A stretch of DNA of 64,000 nucleotides from an uncultured Chitinophagaceae bacterium. GTDB lineage: Bacteria > Bacteroidota > Bacteroidia > Chitinophagales > Chitinophagaceae. Of this stretch, positions 33,609 through 42,290 are shown piece by piece. The translations under genes and the position numbers were made by a program. The first letter of the stretch is position 1; every line of letters starts with the position of its first letter. The DNA lies in contig CAIVCF010000219.1 in the NCBI GenBank assembly GCA_903904335.1, forward strand, positions 1 through 64,000, in the 5' to 3' direction. The notes under the pieces were generated by a model that saw nothing but the letters and a program-made list of their open reading frames with translations, was not told where the DNA came from and ran no database searches.

Positions 33609-34793
33609 ATGGCTGTAAAAACAGATTTATTTCAATCACCGGATTATTATTTATTGGATGAATTGTTGACTGATGAACATAAAATGATCCGTGAGGCAGT
33701 AAGAAATTATGTAAAAAAAGAAATTTCGCCCATCATTGAAGATTATGCGCAGCGTGCAGAATTTCCGGTACAGATCGTTAAACAGTTGGGCGAGTTGGGA
33801 TGTTTTGGCCCAACTGTTCCTGAAGAATATGGCGGCGGCGGATTGGATTATATCAGTTATGGTTTGATGATGCAGGAATTGGAACGAGGCGATAGCGGTG
33901 TTCGCTCAACAGCAAGCGTGCAGGGCAGTTTGGTGATGTATCCCATTTATGCATATGGTAACGAAGCACAACGAAAAAAATATTTACCCAAATTAGCAAG
34001 CGGTGAATGGTTGGGATGTTTCGGATTAACGGAACCAAATCACGGCAGCGATCCATCAAGCATGTTGACGAATATTAAACCTGCAGGCGATCATGTTATT
34101 TTAAATGGTGCGAAGATGTGGATCAGTAATGCTCCGTTTGCTCAAGTGGCTGTTGTTTGGGCAAAGAATGAAGAAGGAATTGTTACGGGATTGATTGTTG
34201 AAAGAGGCATGGAAGGATTTACCACTCCAACCACACATGGTAAATGGAGTTTGCGTGCCAGTGCAACTGGTGAATTGGTCTTTGACAATGTAAAAGTTCC
34301 GAAAGAAAATATTTTACCGAATGTAAAAGGATTGAAAGGTCCGCTTGGTTGTTTAACCAAAGCACGTTACGGCATTGCATGGGGAGCACTCGGTGCAGCA
34401 ATGGATTGTTATGATACTGCATTGCGTTATGCGAAAGAAAGAATTCAGTTTGACAGACCTATCGCCGGATTTCAATTGCAACAAAAGAAATTAGCAGAAA
34501 TGATCACTGAAATTACCAAAGCGCAATTATTGGTCTGGCGTTTGGGTGTGTTGCTGAATGAAGGAAAAGCAACACCACAACAGGTAAGCATGGCCAAAAG
34601 GAACAGTTGTGAGATCGCTACAAACATTGCGCGTGATGCACGCCAGATGTTAGGTGGCATGGGCATTACAGGCGAATACAGTATCATGCGTCACATGATG
34701 AATCTGGAAAGTGTGATCACTTATGAAGGCACACATGACATTCATTTATTGATCACCGGAATGGATGTTACAGGATTAAATGCGTTTAAGTAG
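33609..34793 (+). CDS. gcdH: glutaryl-CoA dehydrogenase (acyl-CoA dehydrogenase family)
   Basis: An FAD enzyme that oxidises and decarboxylates glutaryl-CoA to crotonyl-CoA in Lys/Trp breakdown. 394 residues. The assignment rests on several stretches that resemble known GCDH enzymes: FGLTEPNHGSDPSSM, SLVMYPIYAYGNEAQRKKY, and the catalytic-Glu region YEGTHDIHLLI. Alternatives (short-chain acyl-CoA dehydrogenases) are less likely. The gene starts at ATG 33609, after the split repeat, and stands alone. With HMG-CoA lyase at 60.4 kb it suggests amino acid catabolism in this organism. Confidence 0.88.
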   Translation: MAVKTDLFQSPDYYLLDELLTDEHKMIREAVRNYVKKEISPIIEDYAQRAEFPVQIVKQLGELGCFGPTVPEEYGGGGLDYISYGLMMQELERGDSGVRSTASVQGSLVMYPIYAYGNEAQRKKYLPKLASGEWLGCFGLTEPNHGSDPSSMLTNIKPAGDHVILNGAKMWISNAPFAQVAVVWAKNEEGIVTGLIVERGMEGFTTPTTHGKWSLRASATGELVFDNVKVPKENILPNVKGLKGPLGCLTKARYGIAWGALGAAMDCYDTALRYAKERIQFDRPIAGFQLQQKKLAEMITEITKAQLLVWRLGVLLNEGKATPQQVSMAKRNSCEIATNIARDARQMLGGMGITGEYSIMRHMMNLESVITYEGTHDIHLLITGMDVTGLNAFK

Positions 34794-34798
34794 TCGTT

Positions 34799-34820
34799 CT
34801 TAACACATAGGAACATAGTT
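34799..34820. repeat. CATAGGAACATAG repeat, copy 2 (left arm only)
   Basis: TTAACACATAGGAACATAGT at 34800-34819 matches the arm of the hairpin repeats at 3220 and 35309, but the partner arm is absent before the GxxExxY gene. Confidence 0.75.
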
Positions 34821-34847
34821 GAAGAAGGGACACATGGTATTTTCTAA

Positions 34848-34884
34848 AAATGAAATAAACATTATATTTATGTTGAATTCATTT
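34848..34884 (+). promoter_or_regulatory. imperfect hairpin before the GxxExxY start codon
   Basis: AAATGAA and AACAT (34848-34862) can pair with ATGTT and TTCATTT (34870-34884) around an internal loop. The stem ends two bases before ATG 34886, so it could occlude initiation. Confidence 0.35.
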
Positions 34885-34885
34885 T

Positions 34886-35299
34886 ATGAGAATAACCAAA
34901 AAATATATTGATTCTATTACTTATGAAATAATTGGTGCAGCTATTGAGGTTCATAAAGAGTTGGGTCCGGGCTTATTGGAAAGTGTGTATGAAAAATGCT
35001 TTGTAAAAGAAATGGTATTGCGCGGATTTAATGTTAAAAATCAGGTAATTGTTCCGATTCAATTCAAGGGGCTTGTGATAGATGCAGATCTGCGGCTAGA
35101 TGTATTAGTGGAGAATTTGGTTGTGGTTGAGTTAAAGGCAGTAGAGAAATTGAGCGGTTTATTTGAAGCACAGGTATTGAGCTATATGAAACTTTTAGGG
35201 ATACCTAAAGGGGTTATTATAAATTTTTGCAGCACGAATATATTTAAAGAGGGACAAAAAACTTTTGTAAATGAACTGTACGCAAATTTGCCGGATTAA
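34886..35299 (+). CDS. GxxExxY protein, predicted PDDEXK-type nuclease
   Basis: The 137-residue protein belongs to the GxxExxY family (PD-(D/E)xK-like fold, PDDEXK_3). The name-giving motif is GLLESVYEKC, preceded by IGAAIEVHKELGPG. A nuclease core is visible: Asp in DADLRLDVLV, then VVVELKAVEKL (E-x-K), and the C-terminal YMKLLGIPKGVIINF. The catalytic residues look intact. No function has been established for the family that I know of. The gene lies between one arm and one full copy of the CATAGGAACATAG palindrome, as if carried by, or inserted into, that repeat. No restriction or toxin-antitoxin partner is adjacent. Confidence 0.85.
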   Translation: MRITKKYIDSITYEIIGAAIEVHKELGPGLLESVYEKCFVKEMVLRGFNVKNQVIVPIQFKGLVIDADLRLDVLVENLVVVELKAVEKLSGLFEAQVLSYMKLLGIPKGVIINFCSTNIFKEGQKTFVNELYANLPD

Positions 35300-35308
35300 T
35301 TTTTTACT

Positions 35309-35390
35309 ACATAGGAACATAGCCTTTTGAGAACACATAGAATAACAATATGAGACTATGTGAACTACTTTAACTATGTTCCTATGTGTT
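35309..35390. repeat. CATAGGAACATAG hairpin repeat, copy 3
   Basis: ACATAGGAACATAG (35309-35322) pairs with CTATGTTCCTATGT (35374-35387), and CACATAG with CTATGTG inside. It lies just downstream of the GxxExxY gene. Confidence 0.85.
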
Positions 35391-35422
35391 AAAATATCTT
35401 CTAGGTGTTTAAACAAAAGAAT

Positions 35423-35920
35423 ATGAAATTGTTTTTAATAGGAATGATGGGAAGTGGTAAGAGTTATTGGTGCAAAGAGCTGGCTAAAAAATTAAAATGC
35501 GGCGGGTATGATCTTGATTTCTTGATTGAATCGAGCGAAGAGAAAACCATTGCCGAAATTTTTGCTGATGAGGGTGAAGAATATTTCAGGAAAGCAGAAG
35601 CCAAAGTTTTGCGTTGGTTCGGCGAAAAGAAATTATTTGTATTGGCTACAGGTGGCGGTACGTCTTGCTTTCATGAGAATATGCAATGGATGAATAAGAA
35701 TGGTGTAACCATTTGGATCGATGAAAATATTGATGTGTTGGCTGAAAGATTGAAACCTGAAAAAGACCATCGCCCATTAATTAAAGACTTAAGTGATGAT
35801 GAATTGAAAGATTTTCTTTCCAAAAAATTGGAAGAAAGAAAACAGTTTTATTCGCAATCAGCTATTCATTTGCAGGGAAAGGATATTAATTTGAAGAATA
35901 TTTTAAAGTTGATCAGTTGA
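35423..35920 (+). CDS. aroK: shikimate kinase
   Basis: Phosphorylates shikimate at the 3-OH, supplying the substrate of AroA. 165 residues from ATG 35423, where MKLFLIGMMGSGKS begins; the GTG six codons upstream is less likely. Motifs: P-loop GMMGSGKSYW, shikimate-binding YDLDFLIE and EYFRKAEAKVL, the ATGGGTS turn, and the lid arginine in KDHRPLI. This aroK gene is 25 kb from the aroB-aroA-aroC cluster, so the pathway genes are split. It lies 30 bases after the hairpin repeat, with no clear promoter. Confidence 0.92.
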   Translation: MKLFLIGMMGSGKSYWCKELAKKLKCGGYDLDFLIESSEEKTIAEIFADEGEEYFRKAEAKVLRWFGEKKLFVLATGGGTSCFHENMQWMNKNGVTIWIDENIDVLAERLKPEKDHRPLIKDLSDDELKDFLSKKLEERKQFYSQSAIHLQGKDINLKNILKLIS

Positions 35921-35960
35921 GTGAGCTGAAATGTGAATAGTGAAATGTGAAACGACTTTT

Positions 35961-35996
35961 TAAACTTCTTAAACATTTTAAACCGCTTAAACTTTT
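35961..35996 (+). repeat. 9-bp tandem repeat TAAACNNNN, four copies
   Basis: TAAAC recurs four times at 9-bp spacing (TAAACTTCT, TAAACATTT, TAAACCGCT, TAAACTTTT), ending three bases before ATG 35999 of the DUF423 gene. It could be a binding array or an intergenic repeat. Confidence 0.65.
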
Positions 35997-35998
35997 AT

Positions 35999-36382
35999 AT
36001 GCATAAAGGATATTTACGAACCGCAGCTTTTATCGGCGCACTGAGTGTGGCACTCGGCGCATTCGGCGCGCATGGGTTAAAGAAGATCATTGATGAACAT
36101 TCACTAAATATTTTTGAAACGGCTGTCCGTTATCAGTTCTACCATGTATTTGCGTTAGCATTAAATGCCGTTTTATACAAAGACTTTAAGAACAAGCTCA
36201 TTGAATGGGCCGGATTTTTATTTATACTCGGCATATTATTTTTCAGTGGCTCCTTATACCTTCTTACTTACAAAACAGCTATGAATCTGGAAGGATTGAA
36301 TTGGGTTGGTCCTGTTACACCCATTGGCGGTGCTTTTTTCATTGCAGGATGGATCTGTTTGTTGTTGGGAGTGAAGAAGTAA
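35999..36382 (+). CDS. DUF423 family membrane protein
   Basis: A small integral-membrane protein, 127 residues, with four hydrophobic segments. The DUF423 signature is at the N-terminus: AAFIGALSVALGAFGAHGLKK; the last part (WVGPVTPIGGAFFIAGWICLLLG) is also typical. The function of the family is not known. The ATG at 35999 follows directly on the TAAACNNNN array. Confidence 0.85.
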   Translation: MHKGYLRTAAFIGALSVALGAFGAHGLKKIIDEHSLNIFETAVRYQFYHVFALALNAVLYKDFKNKLIEWAGFLFILGILFFSGSLYLLTYKTAMNLEGLNWVGPVTPIGGAFFIAGWICLLLGVKK

Positions 36383-36420
36383 AATTTTATTGAACTGGCT
36401 GCAAAGCTTTGTGGGACTTT

Positions 36421-36442
36421 GGTTGCGTCGCACACTTGTGCA
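36421..36442 (-). repeat. GTGCGACGCAA repeat
   Basis: Plus-strand GGTTGCGTCGCACACTTGTG, the reverse complement of the core seen at 59049. An extended match (CTTTGG before the core) is shared with the copy at 63951. Confidence 0.8.
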
Positions 36443-36479
36443 ATTAGAGTTCTATTTAACAAGTCCCGAAAAGTTAAGA

Positions 36480-36689
36480 TCACCCAAGAAACCAAAAAAT
36501 GTGAGTGCAATCAGAACAAACAAAACATGTTGCAGAACGATCTGTCCAATCGAGTTTAAAGAATGTTGCAACAGCAGTATTTAATTGTGCTTTTCTCGTC
36601 CAGAACAAGTTATTGGAACAAATCGGACAAATAAGTATATGTCCTTTCACTTCTACAGTTACGGGTTCTTTTTTCTCAAAAAGATTCAT
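36480..36689 (-). CDS. small zinc-ribbon-like protein
   Basis: A 69-residue protein with two CxxC knuckles, CPIC (residues 21-24) and CSDC (about 58-61), so it likely binds one zinc. The sequence between them (FWTRKAQLNTAVATFFKLDW) matches small Bacteroidota proteins often annotated as DNA-binding zinc ribbons; I know no tested function. The N-terminal Lys/Glu segment is short. The gene lies opposite the repeats that fill the DUF423-ftsK gap and is the only credible gene there. Confidence 0.7.
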   Translation of the reverse strand: MNLFEKKEPVTVEVKGHILICPICSNNLFWTRKAQLNTAVATFFKLDWTDRSATCFVCSDCTHIFWFLG

Positions 36690-36777
36690 AAAAGATGGTT
36701 TTATTATAATAATAATAAAGCTAAATATAAATTACTTGAAAAAATAATTTATTGCCCTGTCGCCATAGTTATCCACC

Positions 36778-36797
36778 GTACAAGAGTGCGACGCAAG
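36778..36797 (+). repeat. GTGCGACGCAA repeat
   Basis: GTACAAGAGTGCGACGCAAG, intergenic, upstream of ftsK. Confidence 0.8.
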
Positions 36798-36856
36798 AAA
36801 AGCTGAGAAGAAATCCACATGCGTGGTTAAATACAAAACTCATTCTTCAGTTAGCT

Positions 36857-36864
36857 TATATTTG
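36857..36864 (+). promoter_or_regulatory. -7 box immediately upstream of ftsK
   Basis: TATATTTG ends five bases before ATG 36870, so the ftsK transcript may be leaderless. Confidence 0.55.
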
Positions 36865-36869
36865 TTTCT

Positions 36870-39404
36870 ATGGCGAACAGCTTACGAAAGAAAACGCCGC
36901 CGCCGCCCGATCCGGAACAATTAACGGCTGATAAAGAGGTGGAGGTTACGGTTACCGAAGTTGTAAAAGATGAACGTACCACCAAGATTGCAGGTGCGGT
37001 AAGCTTGCTATTTTCCATCTTTCTCTTTGTTGCATTTACTTCTTATTTGTTTACCTGGCAGGAAGATCAGGATAAAGTGCATCAGTTCGGCATCAAGATA
37101 TTTGCAACTGATGATGTAAAAGTGAATAATCTGCTCGGTGTACTCGGTGCATATATTGCACATAATTTTATTTATAAAGGTTTTGGTATTGCTTCTTATT
37201 TATTTTGCAGTTTCTTTTTTGTACTCGGCGTTAATTTATTGGTGGAGAAAAAAGTGTTCTCATTAGTGCGTAATCTTCGTTATGTGATTATTGGTTTGCT
37301 TGTGATCAGTATGACCGCTGCATTTGCAACGAAGGGGACTGAATTCAGTTGGGGTGGAGGTGTGGGAGAATTATTGAATAGTTGGTCGATAAAATGGATC
37401 GGTAATTTTGGAACGGGAGCATTATTAGTGTTGAGTATTTTGAGTTATGTGATATGGCGATTTAATCCAACCTTCAAATGGCCCGAAAGAAAACCTAAAA
37501 CGATCGTTGAAGAACCCGAAGTTTTTGAAAAAGGAGAAGATGAACTTCCTGTTCGCGGTGAATGGGATTTGAATGAGCAAGAAACCCCAATAACGATCAA
37601 TGAAAGAGAAGAAGTACTGAATCAAAATAAGTTAAAGAATGATGGTAATGACGGAACATTGGTAATGCCCGCTGTTATTGAATCTCCGGTTGATCCGATG
37701 AATGAGTTTGATGTAAGTGAGAAAGAAGAAAAACAGATGGCTGATGACAGGATTGAGATGATAGTTGAAGAACCAAAGCCTGTTGAAAAAAAGAATCAGG
37801 GAAAATTAATGATCGATGATTCTGTTGATATGGAATTGGAAATAAAGAAAGTAGTGGAAGAAGAAGTAAAACCATCTGCAGTTAATAAAGTTACAACTGA
37901 TAGATATGATGCAACTTTAGATCTGCGTGATTATAAATATCCAACACTTGATTTATTAGAAAATTACGGCAATGAAAAAATCGTTCATGATCCATCAGAG
38001 TTGGAAACACACAAAAATCAGATCATTGCTACTTTAAAGAATTATGATATTGCTATTCAGAGAATAGCTGCAACCATTGGTCCAACAGTTACTTTGTATG
38101 AGATAGTTCCTGCACCGGGTGTTCGTATCAGTCGTATAAAAAATCTGGAAGACGATATAGCGCTGAGCCTTGCTGCGCTTGGCATTCGTATCATTGCACC
38201 TATTCCGGGAAAAGGTACTATTGGTATTGAAGTTCCTAATATTCGTAAGACGGTAGTAGGAATGAAAACATTATTGGCGAGTGATAAATTTCAAAATAAT
38301 CATTTCTCATTACCTATTGCCATCGGAAAAAAAATCGATAATGAAAATTTCATTGTTGATCTGGCTTCGATGCCGCATTTATTAATGGCTGGTGCAACAG
38401 GACAAGGAAAATCAGTTGGTATCAATGCGGTGTTGATTTCATTGTTGTATAAAAAACATCCATCGCAATTAAAATTTGTTTTGGTTGATCCCAAGAAAGT
38501 GGAGTTGAGTTTGTATCGTGTGATCGAAAAACATTTCTTAGCAAAATTACCCGGTGAAGAAGAATCCATCATCACAGATACCAAGAAAGTCATTTACACA
38601 TTGAATGCATTGTGTATTGAAATGGATAACCGTTATGATCTTTTGAAAGAGGCAGGTTGTCGTAATATTAAAGAATACAATGAGAAGTTTACATCAAGAA
38701 AATTAAATCCTGAAAAAGGTCATCAATATTTACCATTCATTGTTTTAGTGGTGGATGAATTTGCTGATTTAATTATGACTGCAGGTAAGGAAGTGGAAAT
38801 GCCCATTGCCCGTTTGGCACAATTGGCTCGTGCTGTTGGAATACACTTAATTATTGCAACACAACGTCCTTCAGTAAATATTATTACAGGAACCATCAAA
38901 GCAAATTTCCCTGCAAGGGTTGCATTTAAAGTATCTTCTAAAATTGACAGCAGAACCATTCTTGATGCAGGTGGTGCAGAACAATTGATCGGTAAAGGCG
39001 ATATGCTGATCAGTTATAACGGAGAAATTGTTCGTTTGCAATGTGCTTTTGTGGATACGCCTGAAGTGGACAGGGTTTGTGAATTCATTGCTGCTCAACG
39101 CGGGTATCCTCATGCATTTTTATTGCCTGAATATGTGGATGAAAAAGAAATGGAGGGAAAAGAATTTGATGCGAATGACCGAGATGCATTATTTGAAGAT
39201 GCAGCCAGATTGATCGTTCAAAATCAAATAGGAAGTACTTCATTGATTCAAAGAAGGATGAAGCTGGGATACAATCGTGCCGGCCGTTTGATGGATCAAT
39301 TGGAGGCTGCGGGTATTGTTGGGCCTAATCTTGGCAGCAAGGCAAGAGAAGTGCGTTTTAAAACAGAAATGGAGTTGGATGAATTTCTGCAAACGATGGG
39401 TTAA
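36870..39404 (+). CDS. ftsK: FtsK/SpoIIIE DNA translocase
   Basis: A septum-associated DNA pump that clears chromosome termini at division. 844 residues: about four membrane segments in the first 200, an acidic, low-complexity linker (about 205-345), the alpha/beta motor with Walker A MAGATGQGKSVGIN and Walker B VVDEFADLI, and a C-terminal winged-helix gamma domain (SLIQRRMKLGYNRAGRLMDQLEAAGIVGP) that reads KOPS-type DNA motifs. The linker is shorter than in E. coli. It starts right after a -7 box; the LolA-like gene follows. Confidence 0.95.
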   Translation: MANSLRKKTPPPPDPEQLTADKEVEVTVTEVVKDERTTKIAGAVSLLFSIFLFVAFTSYLFTWQEDQDKVHQFGIKIFATDDVKVNNLLGVLGAYIAHNFIYKGFGIASYLFCSFFFVLGVNLLVEKKVFSLVRNLRYVIIGLLVISMTAAFATKGTEFSWGGGVGELLNSWSIKWIGNFGTGALLVLSILSYVIWRFNPTFKWPERKPKTIVEEPEVFEKGEDELPVRGEWDLNEQETPITINEREEVLNQNKLKNDGNDGTLVMPAVIESPVDPMNEFDVSEKEEKQMADDRIEMIVEEPKPVEKKNQGKLMIDDSVDMELEIKKVVEEEVKPSAVNKVTTDRYDATLDLRDYKYPTLDLLENYGNEKIVHDPSELETHKNQIIATLKNYDIAIQRIAATIGPTVTLYEIVPAPGVRISRIKNLEDDIALSLAALGIRIIAPIPGKGTIGIEVPNIRKTVVGMKTLLASDKFQNNHFSLPIAIGKKIDNENFIVDLASMPHLLMAGATGQGKSVGINAVLISLLYKKHPSQLKFVLVDPKKVELSLYRVIEKHFLAKLPGEEESIITDTKKVIYTLNALCIEMDNRYDLLKEAGCRNIKEYNEKFTSRKLNPEKGHQYLPFIVLVVDEFADLIMTAGKEVEMPIARLAQLARAVGIHLIIATQRPSVNIITGTIKANFPARVAFKVSSKIDSRTILDAGGAEQLIGKGDMLISYNGEIVRLQCAFVDTPEVDRVCEFIAAQRGYPHAFLLPEYVDEKEMEGKEFDANDRDALFEDAARLIVQNQIGSTSLIQRRMKLGYNRAGRLMDQLEAAGIVGPNLGSKAREVRFKTEMELDEFLQTMG

Positions 39405-39461
39405 TTTTAATTGAATCATTAAACTTTTATCGAATCCTTATCCTTAGAATAACTGAAAGCA

Positions 39462-39469
39462 TATATTTG
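39462..39469 (+). promoter_or_regulatory. -7 box of the LolA-like gene
   Basis: TATATTTG, 16 bases before ATG 39486. Confidence 0.5.
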
Positions 39470-39485
39470 CGCTAACAATTTTGAT

Positions 39486-40118
39486 ATGAAAAAGATCTAC
39501 ATTCTTTTGCTTGCTGCTCTGAGTATAACGGAATTTTCATTTGCCGGAGATAACGATCCTAACGCAAAAAAGGTATTGGATGCAGTAAGTGAAAAGTTTA
39601 AAACTTTCAAAGGAATTACGGCCACTTTTTCGCTCAAGTCAATAACGAGTAAAGGAAAAGACAATGGTACACAATCAGGTAATATTTCCATCAAAGGGCA
39701 AAAATATTTACTGAAACAAGGCAAGACGGAGATCATTTCAGACGGCACTAAGATTTATAATTACGATGGAAATAAAACCATCACTATTTCAACTGTTGAA
39801 GAAGGTGGGCAAACATTGAGTCCGCAGAATTTATTATCCAATTTTTATGATAAAGACTTTTCTTATAAACTGATTTCATCAAGTGGCTCTTTTCATGAAA
39901 TAGAATTGATACCGAACGACAAAAAGAAAAATTTTCAGAAAGTGAATGTGTTCATCGATAAAAATAAAGTGATGATCACAAAAGCAATCATCCTCGATAA
40001 GAGTAATAACAAAATTCAGTTCAGTTTAACCAATCTTAATACGAATGCCAATCTGCCCGATAATATTTTTATTTATAACAGAAGCAAATACCCTAAAGAC
40101 GCCGAAGTGCTGGATTAA
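39486..40118 (+). CDS. LolA-like outer membrane lipoprotein carrier
   Basis: A periplasmic chaperone-like protein expected to carry lipoproteins to the outer membrane. 210 residues: signal peptide (KKIYILLLAALSITEFSFA), then a LolA/LolB-fold beta half-barrel beginning KKVLDAVSEKFKTFKGITATFSLKS and ending with the conserved NTNANLPDNIFIY. It is next to ftsK, as in many genomes of this phylum and others, but has its own -7 box. A terminator follows at 40143. Confidence 0.85.
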   Translation: MKKIYILLLAALSITEFSFAGDNDPNAKKVLDAVSEKFKTFKGITATFSLKSITSKGKDNGTQSGNISIKGQKYLLKQGKTEIISDGTKIYNYDGNKTITISTVEEGGQTLSPQNLLSNFYDKDFSYKLISSSGSFHEIELIPNDKKKNFQKVNVFIDKNKVMITKAIILDKSNNKIQFSLTNLNTNANLPDNIFIYNRSKYPKDAEVLD

Positions 40119-40142
40119 TCCACCTATCAGCATAAATCATTA

Positions 40143-40176
40143 GCCATTCATCAAAACTGAATGGCCTTTTTATTTT
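40143..40176 (+). terminator. terminator of the LolA-like gene
   Basis: GCCATTCA-TCAAAAC-TGAATGGC followed by CTTTTTATTTT. Confidence 0.8.
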
Positions 40177-40204
40177 CTGAAAATTAAAGTGATAATTTTA
40201 TTGC

Positions 40205-41335
40205 ATGAAAAAGCTATTCTTATTCCTGATTCTTTCAGCAATCCTGATTGTTTCTGATGGACAATATTCTGTTCGGCTCGTAGTAACAGATATAGCCACT
40301 AAACAAAATGATGATATTTATGTGGCAGGCAATTTTAATAATTGGAATCCGAAAGATGAGAATTATAAGTTGAAACCTTTGGGAGGTTCAAGAAAAGGTG
40401 TAGTTCTGAAAGATATTCCCGCAGGTAATTATGCATTCAAATTCACACGCGGAAGTTTTGAAAGGGTTGAATGCACAGCCGATGGAAGAGATATCAGCGA
40501 TAGGGTCCTTGATGTTACCGCAGATGCTTCCGTTGATTTTGTGATAGCAGGATGGAGAGATGATTATCCGGAAAGACCTAAACGTTATTCAGCAAGTCCG
40601 CAGGTAAAAATTATTGACACTGCTTTTAATATCCCGCAACTCAATCGTAAGCGGAGGATATGGATCTATCTTCCTAAAACCTATGCATCTTCTTCAAAAA
40701 CATATCCTGTCTTGTATATGCATGATGGACAAAATCTGTTCAATGAACAAACAGCATTTTCGGGGGAATGGGGAGTTGATGAATGCTTGGATACTTTACA
40801 ACAAATAACAGGAAAAGAATGTATTGTTGTTGGGATAGATCACGGAGGAGATAAACGAATAACAGAATATAATCCTTACGATAATGATAAATTCGGAAAA
40901 GGCGAAGGCAAGCAGTATGTCGATTTTTTGGTGAATACTTTAAAACCTTTCATCGACAGCAAATACAGAACGAAAAAAGGCCCAGAATATACTTTTACGG
41001 CAGGCAGCAGCATGGGGGCTTTGATCAGTTTATATGCTGTGATCCAATACCCGAAAGTGTTTGGCGGAGCCGGCATTTTTTCACCTGCATTTTGGTTAGC
41101 ACCGCAATTATATACCGATGCAGAAAAATTTGAAACTAACAATAATCCTAAATTGTTTTTTTATGCCGGTGGCAATGAAAGCGCTACTATGATAAATGAT
41201 ATGAATAAAATGGCGGACATTTTTTTTAAGAAATCAAATTATCAGTTACGAAGATTAACTGACCCTGTTGGTCAGCATAAAGAAAAATACTGGCGGCAGG
41301 AGTTTCCTGTATTCTATGTTTGGTTGATGAATTAG
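40205..41335 (+). CDS. exported esterase with N-terminal glycogen-binding-type domain
   Basis: 376 residues: signal peptide, then a beta-sandwich that resembles the AMPK/CBM48-type E-set (YVAGNFNNWNPKDENYKL, GNYAFKFTRGSFERVEC), then an esterase D-like alpha/beta hydrolase domain (about 135-376). The hydrolase has PVLYMHDGQNLF, VVGIDHGG, the nucleophile elbow AGSSMGALIS, a C-terminal Asp-containing loop (FYAGGNESATM) and the His of VGQHKEKYW. Similar proteins are annotated as carbohydrate esterases or siderophore esterases (IroE/Fes type). The substrate is unknown. The stop overlaps the rnz stop by 4 bases. Confidence 0.83.
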   Translation: MKKLFLFLILSAILIVSDGQYSVRLVVTDIATKQNDDIYVAGNFNNWNPKDENYKLKPLGGSRKGVVLKDIPAGNYAFKFTRGSFERVECTADGRDISDRVLDVTADASVDFVIAGWRDDYPERPKRYSASPQVKIIDTAFNIPQLNRKRRIWIYLPKTYASSSKTYPVLYMHDGQNLFNEQTAFSGEWGVDECLDTLQQITGKECIVVGIDHGGDKRITEYNPYDNDKFGKGEGKQYVDFLVNTLKPFIDSKYRTKKGPEYTFTAGSSMGALISLYAVIQYPKVFGGAGIFSPAFWLAPQLYTDAEKFETNNNPKLFFYAGGNESATMINDMNKMADIFFKKSNYQLRRLTDPVGQHKEKYWRQEFPVFYVWLMN

Positions 41336-42234
41336 ATTTTAAATGTAACGCCTTCAACAGCTAATTCGGTATTTTCAAATACTTCTTTTGCTTCGTTTAA
41401 GAATTGATCCAGCACTTCGTATTTGCTGCTGAAGTGTCCGATCAATAATTTTTCAGTGTTGGCTTTGATAGCGATATGGGCAGCTTGTTCGGTTGTACTG
41501 TGAAAGCGTGCAGCAGCGCGGTCATCAAGATCTTTCAGATAAGTAGTTTCATGATAGATCACTGTAACATCTTTCACTTTCTCAGCAAGCAATTCATCAT
41601 AAACCGTATCTGCGCAATAGGCATAACTGCGTGGTGGGTTATTGGGGATAGTAATCCACTCGTTTTTTATTATGTTACCTTCTTTTGTTTCATAATCATC
41701 CCCATTTTTCAAATGGCTGTAATACACAGCCGGAATGTTGAACTGTAAAACTTTTTCTTTATCGATTTTTCGTAAATGTTTTTTTTCGCGAATGATAAAT
41801 CCCCAACATTCGATCCGATGTTGTGTTGTAAAGCATTCGACAGAAAATCTTTTTCCTTCTACTACAAGTCCTTCTTTGATTAAAGGATGAAAATGTAAGG
41901 CAAAGGGAAGTTTTGTATCAGCTACTTTAAATTGCAGATCAAGAATTTCTTTTAATGCAGCAGGACCATACAAATGAAGATCATTCTCTCTTCCCAACAA
42001 ACCCATGCTGGTAATTAATCCGATCAGACCAAAATAATGATCGCCATGCAGATGAGAAATAAAAATATGATTGATCTTGCTTCTGCGGATCTTGTACTTC
42101 GCCATTTGCATTTGAGTGCCTTCTCCGCAATCGATCAAAAATAATTGTTCATGTAAAGTAACAACCTGAGCAGTGGGATGCCTTTCGTAAGCAGGAAGAG
42201 CCGAATTATTTCCCAGAATGGTTACACCGAACAT
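41332..42234 (-). CDS. rnz: ribonuclease Z
   Basis: A zinc phosphodiesterase of the metallo-beta-lactamase fold that removes 3' trailers from tRNA precursors. 300 residues. The zinc signature HLHGDHYFGL is present, with LIDCGEGTQMQM before it, AYCADTVYDE later, and the final HFSSKY motif. The exosite stretch (YGPAALKEIL) fits RNase Z. The STAS protein gene lies just upstream and in the same direction, so the two probably share a transcript. Confidence 0.92.
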   Translation of the reverse strand: MFGVTILGNNSALPAYERHPTAQVVTLHEQLFLIDCGEGTQMQMAKYKIRRSKINHIFISHLHGDHYFGLIGLITSMGLLGRENDLHLYGPAALKEILDLQFKVADTKLPFALHFHPLIKEGLVVEGKRFSVECFTTQHRIECWGFIIREKKHLRKIDKEKVLQFNIPAVYYSHLKNGDDYETKEGNIIKNEWITIPNNPPRSYAYCADTVYDELLAEKVKDVTVIYHETTYLKDLDDRAAARFHSTTEQAAHIAIKANTEKLLIGHFSSKYEVLDQFLNEAKEVFENTELAVEGVTFKI

Positions 42235-42290
42235 TGATTCACTTTTATTGATCTTACAAAATATGCAAATTTATTTTTAGATGGTTATTC

